Under the pieces are notes generated by a model that did not search any database, was not told where the DNA came from, and saw only the letters and a program-made list of their open reading frames with translations. Below, one piece after another: positions 26,037 through 32,155 of a stretch of DNA of 64,000 nt (positions within the stretch are counted from its first letter, which is position 1; each line of letters begins with the position of its first letter). The DNA is taken from assembly GCF_018476885.1 (NCBI RefSeq), contig NZ_JAHCVJ010000009.1:90068-154067 (forward strand), read 5' to 3'. The position numbers were made by a program, and so were the translations under genes. Origin of the DNA: Geoanaerobacter pelophilus (GTDB lineage: Bacteria > Desulfobacterota > Desulfuromonadia > Geobacterales > DSM-12255).

Positions 26037-27566
26037 CTAGAGTGCTTCAACAATCAGTTTGAGCTGGAACGCTTCCTGAAAAAGGTCACCTTTAACCTTT
26101 GCCCCGAATAGCTCGACCGAGAGTTCGGTTGCCCCGGTCAAGCGGATTACGAATTTGGAAGGGGAGAGCAGGCATTCTATGCCGGTTACCAGTGAATTCC
26201 GGCGGCGGTCCAAGCCATCGGCCAAGCGCAGAATCCCGCCAAGCCTGGCAACACGCAGCCGGTCATCTGCTGACAGCCGAAGGTACTGCTCATGTTTTTT
26301 CTTTGGGAGTGCTTTACGGTGATAGCGTGCAATCTGAGCGATGAGTTCGCGTTCTCTGGGAGTAAAACCGATAAGGTCGGCATGGCGGATCAGGTGATAT
26401 GAGTGTTTGTGATGACTGGAGTAGTTGATGAAGTACCCGATGTCATGCAGTATGGCCGCAGCTTCCAGCAGGCGAAGCTCTGTGTCTCCCAGCTTGTAGA
26501 CTGTTGCCAAAACTTTGCAGATATCGGTTGCCAGACGGGCAACATGGAGCGAGTGCTGTTCGTCAAAATGACATGATCTGGCAAACTCCATAACGGACGA
26601 CTGCCAGGAGCGTGGTGTCTTCTGCCCTTTGAGCAGGCCGTGCTTTCTCACTGCCCTCAGGATCAAACCCTCTCGGATGCCTCTCTCGTTGACCCGCAAC
26701 AGGTTTGCCTGGAAAAATTCCATGAGCTCGTCAATTACCGTGATCCCGGCAATAATGATGTCAGCCCGGTCCGGGTTCAATCCCGGGATTTCACGGCGCT
26801 CTTTCATGGTTTTTCGGGTAAGCATGGCATGGAGGTGGACGACATCAGAGCGGAGGAGTTCATAGCCGTGTACCGACTGGTACCCCTCTTTGCGCAGTGC
26901 CATGGTCATGGCGGCAATGGCGGTGATGGTGCCGCCTGAGCCGATCAATCCCTGTATGACCGGCCGTTCTTCAATGAATGATGACCGTAATGTCTTGCGG
27001 ATATGTTTTCTCAGGTTCTGAATATCGTTAGCTGAGACCGGATCATTCTTGAGAAACAGTTCTGTCAGATAGACAGCACCTAGATCCAGCGACACAACCT
27101 GCTCGATATGATGGCCGACCGTGGAAACAAGCTCCAGGCTGCCACCGCCAATATCGGCCAACAACAGGCGCGCGTTCTCAAACTCGAAATTGTTGAAGGC
27201 GCTTAGCGCTGCCAACTCTGCTTCCGATTCGCCTGAGATGATTTCCACTTTAAGGTCGATGGTGTCTTTGATCTTCTTGATGAAATCGTGGCCATTTGCT
27301 GCTTTGCGAACCGCACTGGTCGCAACCGCCTCGATGGCATGAACTCCATAACCATCTATGATTTTTTTCAGGCGTACCAGGGCGTCAATAGCCCTATCCA
27401 TGGCGGCCGGGATGATCAAGCCATGTTCATTGAGCCCTTCTCCCAGGCGCACGGCAACCTTTTCATCATCGAGGATGCGAAAATCACCGTTCGGTTTGAC
27501 TTCAACGACAATGCTGCGAATAGAGTTGGTGCCGATATCAATGGCAGCAAGGCGATTTATATTCAC
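26037..27566 (-). CDS. ppx: Ppx/GppA family phosphatase (exopolyphosphatase or pppGpp phosphatase) with HD-like C-terminal domain
   Basis: Ppx/GppA enzymes remove terminal phosphates from polyphosphate or pppGpp. The N-terminus (MNINRLAAIDIGTNSIRSIVVEV) has the ASKHA P-loop-like DIGTNS. Further family motifs are ADIGGGSLEL (~res 142) and IGSGGTITAI (~res 210), followed by an HD-type domain with HDIGYF (~res 390) and HHKHSYHLI. Total 509 aa, as in two-domain Ppx. The GTG start at 27566 is chosen because it overlaps the CHAD stop (GTGA); the extended frame to 27686 runs through the CHAD gene. As the distal gene of the sixA-CHAD operon, its likely substrate is polyphosphate. Confidence 0.88.
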   Translation of the reverse strand: MNINRLAAIDIGTNSIRSIVVEVKPNGDFRILDDEKVAVRLGEGLNEHGLIIPAAMDRAIDALVRLKKIIDGYGVHAIEAVATSAVRKAANGHDFIKKIKDTIDLKVEIISGESEAELAALSAFNNFEFENARLLLADIGGGSLELVSTVGHHIEQVVSLDLGAVYLTELFLKNDPVSANDIQNLRKHIRKTLRSSFIEERPVIQGLIGSGGTITAIAAMTMALRKEGYQSVHGYELLRSDVVHLHAMLTRKTMKERREIPGLNPDRADIIIAGITVIDELMEFFQANLLRVNERGIREGLILRAVRKHGLLKGQKTPRSWQSSVMEFARSCHFDEQHSLHVARLATDICKVLATVYKLGDTELRLLEAAAILHDIGYFINYSSHHKHSYHLIRHADLIGFTPRERELIAQIARYHRKALPKKKHEQYLRLSADDRLRVARLGGILRLADGLDRRRNSLVTGIECLLSPSKFVIRLTGATELSVELFGAKVKGDLFQEAFQLKLIVEAL

Positions 27567-28453
27567 AATAGATTCCTGGTCCGTTCTCCCAAATGGTCGA
27601 TGGGATTTGCGGTGTGCATGGTGAGGAAATCTGCATACAACTTTTTGCGGCGTGAGGCAATCAGTTCTTCCAGTTGCCCGGCACATTTTGGATCGAACCG
27701 TTCTTGTTCCTGTAACAGGCCAAGGAATACATCCAGATCATGGATCTTCCCCAGCACCTCCTGGAATTCTTTTATAATATCATAGAGGTTTTTGTAGCCG
27801 TTTCTATTTAGTGGGGCAGTTAGTTCGAATGCGTAGCGGAATTTTTTCAACGCAATGCGCAACTGATGCAGGGCGTGAATGTCTTGCTCATGGAGGGAGC
27901 CAGGGAGCAGCTGCAGCAGAGAAGTTTCTCTCTCCAGGAGTTTAGAGCTTAAGTATTGACTGATGGGCATGAACGGGTCATAAGAGGCAGCTCCGAACAT
28001 GTGGGGCTGCTCCAGGGCTTTCCTCAGCCCGTACTGCATCATTACCGGATCCATTTTTTTGATCCGGTCCTCGATATGCCGGTGCTCTTTGATGCGCTGC
28101 ATGCGCAATGACTGAAGCCAGGTATCCAGAGATGCGGCAGAAGGTTCGGCGAGAGACAATATGAGGGGTTCGAAAAACTGCAATGCTTCATCAATATTGC
28201 GTAAGGATCCCAAGATAGTAGTCAGATGCTTTGCCTGGGTTTTAATATGGGACATTTTTTTTGCTGGGTAACAGGGCTCAAAAATGGAGATTGCTTCTCT
28301 CAGGCGCCGTGATGCCACTCGAAGGTCGTGAATATCTTCTGATGAGAAGGTTTTTTTTGCCGTTCCCCAGCACTGAATGAGCTCTTCGTACCTTGAACTG
28401 ATCATGGCCCTGGATACTATCCAGAGCGGGGCATCGGAAGTGACCAGCATCAT
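27563..28453 (-). CDS. CHAD-domain protein (polyphosphate-binding)
   Basis: CHAD (conserved histidine alpha-helical domain) proteins bind polyphosphate with clusters of conserved His/Arg/Lys. Visible features include LIQCWGTAKKTF, HDLRVASRRLREAI (typical HxLRVxxRRLR), HQLRIALKKFRYAFEL (a second HxLR...KKxR repeat) and MISSRYEELIQCWG; the chain is 296 aa and all helical. These basic motifs are the signature of the domain. It sits directly before ppx with a 4-base overlap and after a small coiled-coil protein, so it probably localises or presents polyphosphate to the phosphatase. CHAD in bacteria has been linked to polyphosphate granules. Substrate binding here is inference from the motif. Confidence 0.87.
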   Translation of the reverse strand: MMLVTSDAPLWIVSRAMISSRYEELIQCWGTAKKTFSSEDIHDLRVASRRLREAISIFEPCYPAKKMSHIKTQAKHLTTILGSLRNIDEALQFFEPLILSLAEPSAASLDTWLQSLRMQRIKEHRHIEDRIKKMDPVMMQYGLRKALEQPHMFGAASYDPFMPISQYLSSKLLERETSLLQLLPGSLHEQDIHALHQLRIALKKFRYAFELTAPLNRNGYKNLYDIIKEFQEVLGKIHDLDVFLGLLQEQERFDPKCAGQLEELIASRRKKLYADFLTMHTANPIDHLGERTRNLL

Positions 28454-28821
28454 TGTAGTTCTGCTCTGGTATCAACCGTAATGTTTTCAAGACGTAGTTT
28501 CGCTTTACGGGAGCGAGGAACCGAGGTTGTTTGTTTTTCGATGATTATGTTGAGCAGATCTTCCAGAAGATGATTGATTTTTTTCAGATCCTTGAAGCGG
28601 CCTTTCGCAGGTTTGAACGATGTCGCTCGTGCCTCTTTCAACCAACTGTCTGCGACCTGTAGATTATCTTTCCGTGACATCCCGGCAATGTAGCCGGCAA
28701 GTGTTTCGATTTCGCTTTCGGCGCGTAAAATGAATGCTTCGCCGACGTCCTTAAGGGTAGCGCGTAAATACTTGAGTTCTGATAATAGTTTTTCCTGGGC
28801 TTCTTCGCTTTTCTTCTCCAT
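28450..28821 (-). CDS. Helical Lys/Glu-rich protein of unknown function in the CHAD operon
   Basis: A 123-aa protein starting MEKKSEEAQEKLLSELKYL, likely helical and coiled-coil forming, with a basic C-terminal segment (KGRFKDLKKINH and SRKAKLRL). No known domain is recognised. The start is ATG 28821, placed between the tmk-like stop and the CHAD gene with GGAG upstream; the longer frame to 28878 would overlap the tmk gene by 53 bases. Its stop overlaps the CHAD start (ATGA). Being coupled to CHAD and Ppx, it may be an adaptor of the polyphosphate complex. Function is not known. Confidence 0.55.
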   Translation of the reverse strand: MEKKSEEAQEKLLSELKYLRATLKDVGEAFILRAESEIETLAGYIAGMSRKDNLQVADSWLKEARATSFKPAKGRFKDLKKINHLLEDLLNIIIEKQTTSVPRSRKAKLRLENITVDTRAELQ

Positions 28822-28825
28822 GCCG

Positions 28826-29506
28826 TTAATCTCCGAGGACTTCCGTAACTTTGCTGCATATCTCTTTGGCAACAGCACGCGACGAAAGATTGCCGTTAAT
28901 GGTTATGAATCCATACTGTTTTTGGAGGAGTGCGAACTCCTTCTGGATGAGCTTCTGGTAACGGATGAAGCTGTCGAAACTGTCCCGTGAGAGCCCCAGA
29001 TCCATGCCTGACTCCCAATAGTCCAGGGTCGAATTTTTGCAGAGGTTTCTTTCCACCAGTTGCGCAGGACTGACCTTCAGGTAGACGACCAGGTCCGGAA
29101 TCAGAGCGATGCCGTAGAGGGACCGGACCCATTCGCGATCTGCGCCGCGAGTGATATCCCTGGCCATAAGGGTGTAGATATAGCGATCGGCCAGGACAAT
29201 AAAGCCTGCTTTCAACGCCGGTATGATGCGGTTTTCGAGCTGGTCAGCGAAATCGGTGGCGTAAAAAAGGCTTCTGGTAATCTCGCCGAGAACGTTTCCC
29301 TGCTTTGCCTGATTAAGCTCCTCGGATACCAATGTAGATCGCCGCAATCCCATGTTTACGGTGGCATGTCCCTTGTTTTCAAGGTAATCACGCAATATGT
29401 CGATCTGGGTCGAGCGACCGGAGCCATCTGCCCCTTCGATGACGATCAAGCGTCCGGTCAACTCCTGAGGGTCAACTCCTGGAATGCCTTCTGAATAAAA
29501 CTTCAT
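28826..29506 (-). CDS. Thymidylate-kinase-like protein with altered Walker A (K to R)
   Basis: A 226-aa P-loop protein of the thymidylate kinase fold: IEGADGSGRST instead of the canonical GxxxxGKS/T, so the invariant Walker A Lys is Arg. It keeps the DRYIYTLMARD segment of the family (DRY motif) and the FYATDFADQLEN helix that lines the nucleotide pocket. Loss of the lysine usually abolishes or weakens phosphoryl transfer, so it may be a binding protein or use an unusual donor. It is a diverged paralogue of the gene just upstream and is part of the same operon with CHAD and Ppx. The downstream neighbour begins four bases after it. Confidence 0.75.
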   Translation of the reverse strand: MKFYSEGIPGVDPQELTGRLIVIEGADGSGRSTQIDILRDYLENKGHATVNMGLRRSTLVSEELNQAKQGNVLGEITRSLFYATDFADQLENRIIPALKAGFIVLADRYIYTLMARDITRGADREWVRSLYGIALIPDLVVYLKVSPAQLVERNLCKNSTLDYWESGMDLGLSRDSFDSFIRYQKLIQKEFALLQKQYGFITINGNLSSRAVAKEICSKVTEVLGD

Positions 29507-29514
29507 AATTAATC

Positions 29515-30204
29515 CTATCCCAGTGTCCGACAGCGGTAGCGTGGCAGGTCTATTGTTGTGGCAATCAGGTCCCGCACTCTGTTTTGCTGCTCTTCAATCG
29601 CCAAGGTGCCGTCGATCTCGATGAAATTGAAACGCGTCTTCATTGCCAGATACTCTTCGTAAATTTTACCCTGAAAAAGCCTGAAGCTTTCGTAGGGATC
29701 AGTGGCTAGCCCCAGATCCATACCGGCTTCATGATACTTTAACTGGGGCCGTCCACCGAGGATACGGTTTAGGGCCACCTGTAAAGGGGTGTTGAAGAAC
29801 AGGGTGATGTCAGGATGGCAGGCAAAGCTGTAAAGCTTGTGCAGCCATGGCTTGGAGCAACCACGAACAGTGTCCCTGGCGAAGGCGGTGTAGATGTAGC
29901 GATCGCAGAGAACTATGAAACCTGCCTTGAGCAGAGGCAGTATTTGGCGTTCGTACCGGTCGGCAAAATCGGTGCAGTGAATAAGACTGAACGTAGTAGG
30001 TGTAAGCAACTGGCGCTTTTTCCCTTTGCTTGTGGCCTTTTTCACCAGAAGAGAGGAGTTCCATTCGGTAAAGAATACCTTGACACCTTTCATTTCCAGC
30101 CAGCGCTTGAGTAAATAGATCTGGGTTGATTTACCCGAGCCGTCGAGGCCTTCTACCGCTATGAGTCTTCCCGGATAACGCTCGTGATGCGGATATACGA
30201 TCAT
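29515..30204 (-). CDS. Thymidylate-kinase-like protein (canonical P-loop)
   Basis: A 229-aa protein with a complete Walker A (EGLDGSGKST) and the DRYIYTAFARD motif of the dTMP kinase family, which phosphorylates dTMP with ATP. The middle region (TSKGKKRQLLTPTTFSLIHCTDFADR) differs from standard Tmk, and the family lid arginines are not clearly recognisable. Only eight bases separate it from the diverged paralogue. Because housekeeping tmk genes do not normally sit in phosphatase/CHAD operons, it may act on another nucleotide or be linked to polyphosphate-dependent phosphorylation. dTMP kinase activity remains possible. The start overlaps the HhH gene stop (ATGA). Confidence 0.75.
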   Translation of the reverse strand: MIVYPHHERYPGRLIAVEGLDGSGKSTQIYLLKRWLEMKGVKVFFTEWNSSLLVKKATSKGKKRQLLTPTTFSLIHCTDFADRYERQILPLLKAGFIVLCDRYIYTAFARDTVRGCSKPWLHKLYSFACHPDITLFFNTPLQVALNRILGGRPQLKYHEAGMDLGLATDPYESFRLFQGKIYEEYLAMKTRFNFIEIDGTLAIEEQQNRVRDLIATTIDLPRYRCRTLG

Positions 30205-30725
30205 GCCAGTGCCCGTCGCAGTGATTTACGGGCTTTTTTCAGCCCCTTGCGCAGATCTTTGTGGCCGGCATCCGTCAGCACTTCAAGACGCCGCTCTGCT
30301 TTGGTTAAGGCCTTGCCGGCGCGCTTTAATCGTTTATGGGCCACCCCCTCAACCTTGTCGAGCGTGTCAACAAGCCGGACAAGGGTTAAGGCAAGTTTTT
30401 GTCCCGGTTTGCCCTGAAGCTGTTCTGCCAATCGTTGTCGCGCGGATTCGGCAATGTTCTGAATGGCAGTGCGTAAGGCAAGGCTGCGTTCCTTAATCAA
30501 TGCAACTCGCTCACTTTTGTCGGCAGCTGCATTCTTGGCAAGCGCTCCGGCCTGGGCCAGTATCGATTGGATTGCGCGGGGATTGATCCCCTTGATTGCT
30601 TTCAACCCTGATTCTCCAGCCTTGGTGATTGCAGCAAAGGAATCAATGCCCGCTTCGCAGAGCCTCATGGCCAGAATCTCGCCAATGCCTTTGATTTGCT
30701 GCAGTTCTTTTAGGGTATTAGACAT
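30201..30725 (-). CDS. Helix-hairpin-helix protein with long basic helical tail
   Basis: A 174-aa protein. Residues ~5-55 contain two hairpin-helix motifs (LQQIKGIGEILAMRLCEAGI and LKAIKGINPRAIQSILAQA), as found in non-specific DNA-binding proteins. The rest is helical and strongly basic towards the end (KRLKRAGKALTKAERR and DLRKGLKKARKSLRRALA). Lys/Arg-rich tails can bind DNA or polyphosphate. The ATG lies 16 bases inside sixA's 3' end (overlap), and its stop overlaps the tmk-like gene, so it is translationally coupled in the operon. Which ligand it binds is inference only. Confidence 0.6.
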   Translation of the reverse strand: MSNTLKELQQIKGIGEILAMRLCEAGIDSFAAITKAGESGLKAIKGINPRAIQSILAQAGALAKNAAADKSERVALIKERSLALRTAIQNIAESARQRLAEQLQGKPGQKLALTLVRLVDTLDKVEGVAHKRLKRAGKALTKAERRLEVLTDAGHKDLRKGLKKARKSLRRALA

Positions 30726-31267
30726 TTGGGTTCTCCTTCTTGCATATTTTTATGATCCTTTTGCAGCCAGGCAATGGCTTTGTGCGGATTGCAGACAGTC
30801 TTGGCTCCTCCGGTAATTAAGCTGGTCATGTCTGCCTTGAGTGTTTGCTGATCTGTAATGATATTCAGGGTGACGACGCAACCTTTAGTGACCGTACACG
30901 ATGAAAGATTCAGCAGCTGTCTGACCGCACTGCTGAAATCGGGATCATGGCCGACAATTGCGAATTCTTCCGCCGAGGGGTACTGTTGCAAGAGATCGTT
31001 CAAGGACTGCAAGGAAAAATCATTGAGCAACGGCGTAACAATGACCTCACCTTGAAAGCCAAGTGTTTCAGCAAGGATGTCGGCTGTTTGTACCGCTCGT
31101 GTTTTAGTGCTTGCGAAGATGTAATCAGGATCAATTTTTTGCTTGTGCAATGAGCATGACACTTTCCGAAACCTTTTGCGACCTCTGCAAGAGAGGTATC
31201 GCAACTCATCAGGCACCGTTGAGGAACGCTTGATAGCTTGGGCATGTCTGATAAAATGAACAATCAT
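30710..31267 (-). CDS. sixA: SixA-like phosphohistidine phosphatase (histidine phosphatase superfamily)
   Basis: A 185-aa phosphatase with the N-terminal catalytic RHA motif (VHFIRHAQA), a form of the RHG motif of the superfamily. The second catalytic His lies in VGHDPDFSSAV (~res 100), and an Arg is in TKTRAVQTADIL (~res 55). SixA-type enzymes dephosphorylate phosphohistidine, for example on HPr-like or Hpt domains. It is the first gene of the minus-strand operon and probably its promoter lies in the 31268-31420 region. The Shine-Dalgarno AGGAG sits about 15 bases before the ATG; a five-codon reading frame (MTSNQ) with better spacing ends exactly on the sixA ATGA, so translation may be coupled to it. 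Confidence 0.78.
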   Translation of the reverse strand: MIVHFIRHAQAIKRSSTVPDELRYLSCRGRKRFRKVSCSLHKQKIDPDYIFASTKTRAVQTADILAETLGFQGEVIVTPLLNDFSLQSLNDLLQQYPSAEEFAIVGHDPDFSSAVRQLLNLSSCTVTKGCVVTLNIITDQQTLKADMTSLITGGAKTVCNPHKAIAWLQKDHKNMQEGEPKCLIP

Positions 31268-31349
31268 TGGTTGCTCGTCATGTCTCCTGATAAAACTTAA
31301 CTCATAAGTAGGGTTCCGGCAAATCTATTTACTGTTTTTTCCCATGTAA

Positions 31350-31365
31350 ATGTAAATATTTACAT
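31350..31365. promoter_or_regulatory. Perfect 16-bp palindrome between divergent sixA and DUF1450 genes
   Basis: The sequence ATGTAAATATTTACAT reads identically on both strands. It lies between the divergently transcribed sixA operon (start 31267) and the small gene at 31423, where operators are expected. A perfect 8+8 palindrome of this AT-rich type is typical of a homodimeric repressor site. The preceding bases repeat the ATGTAA half once more (31344-31349). The regulator is unknown. Confidence 0.5.
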
Positions 31366-31422
31366 AGTTGTAACAATTGCTAAGAGATTGCATACTCTTT
31401 ATGAGATTCTAAAGGAGCCTTT

Positions 31423-31641
31423 ATGAAAATCAGATTGTGCGAGCATAATAAGGGTGCCGGTAAAATGTGTAAGCTTTTAAAAAAGGAGTTTCCGGATGGA
31501 AACATCAAGTTGAAGAATTGTATTAAAAAGTGTGGATTATGTCACAAGTCGTTGTTTGCAATTGTTGATGGCAAAGCGGTGTGCGCAATAGATTCCGTGG
31601 AGTTGCTGGGGAAAGTTCGTTCTCTGGCGAATGTTGATTAA
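31423..31641 (+). CDS. DUF1450-like small cysteine protein (YuzB type)
   Basis: A 72-aa protein whose centre matches the pattern of the B. subtilis YuzB family: C....CGLCxxSLFAxVDGKxV (here CIKKCGLCHKSLFAIVDGKAV). The N-terminus adds C..HN.GAGKMC, so five cysteines are available for a metal or [2Fe-2S]-like site; the fold is related to thioredoxin-like ferredoxin proteins. AAAGGAG is located just before the ATG. It is a single gene with its own promoter, divergent from sixA. The function of this family is not established. Confidence 0.65.
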   Translation: MKIRLCEHNKGAGKMCKLLKKEFPDGNIKLKNCIKKCGLCHKSLFAIVDGKAVCAIDSVELLGKVRSLANVD

Positions 31642-31769
31642 GCAGTCAAGACATACCAAACAAACGGGGGTGTAGATAAGATTGTGTAAATGAACGCCGG
31701 GTTTAGATGTTCGGCAGTTAAAACCTTTCGTAAAAACAGCTTAAAATATACTTTGTAATTTATGAAACA

Positions 31770-31910
31770 TCACAATTCTTCTGCTAGCACATGGTCATCA
31801 GACAGTTTGGCCAAGTCAATAACTATGAGCAATCGCTCCACGTAGATTGATAACTCCCTCCACATCCTCAGGTGCGTTGACGACCTCAACAAAAGCCCTT
31901 GCTAGGGACC
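31770..31910 (-). pseudogene. cheW: Decayed cheW fragment
   Basis: Read on the minus strand, one frame encodes VEVVNAPEDVEGVINLRGAIA, which is the hallmark central motif of CheW (PxxVxGVINLRGxIxP). After a 1-nt or 2-nt frameshift the next frame continues IVIDLAKLSDDHVLAEEL and a TGA (31770-31772), again CheW-like (VIDLxxKLG). Upstream the reading frame breaks with stops. CheW links chemoreceptors to CheA; the relic lies immediately downstream of a chemoreceptor gene in the same orientation, so it is likely the remnant of an mcp-cheW pair. Boundaries are approximate. Confidence 0.7.
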
Positions 31911-32084
31911 AACTCCGGCAATGACTTCTATACAACCTCAACATAAAGTATATATCTTTTAATCCTCTGACAAAACTACTGGCTAGACGCACACCTGCTC
32001 GTTACAGTTTTTCTAAGAACTGTATTTGTTCAGTCTGCTTCAGGCAGTCAGGCTCATGGTAAATCATACGAAACAATAAAGTAG

Positions 32085-32110
32085 AAACCGCATCCACAGG
32101 ATGCGGCTTT
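32085..32110. terminator. Inverted repeat downstream of the chemoreceptor gene
   Basis: CCGCATCC (32088-32095) and GGATGCGG (32099-32106) form a perfect 8-bp stem with a three-base loop, flanked by AAA and CTTT. Read on the minus strand it is followed by TTTCTACTTTATT, a weakly T-rich stretch, so it could terminate the chemoreceptor transcript. Confidence is moderate because the T-run is interrupted. Confidence 0.45.
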
Positions 32111-32155
32111 GAAATCAGTCTCCCATAGGGTGTGGATTTCAACATCGCATTATCT

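Larger units (their letters stand above)
31642..32155. other. Intergenic region with a cheW relic and a hairpin
   Basis: 514 bases without an intact gene. It holds a decayed cheW on the minus strand (31770-31910, listed separately) and a short inverted repeat (32085-32110) just downstream of the chemoreceptor gene. The remainder (31642-31769, 31911-32084) shows no recognisable coding or RNA signal. Confidence 0.5.
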
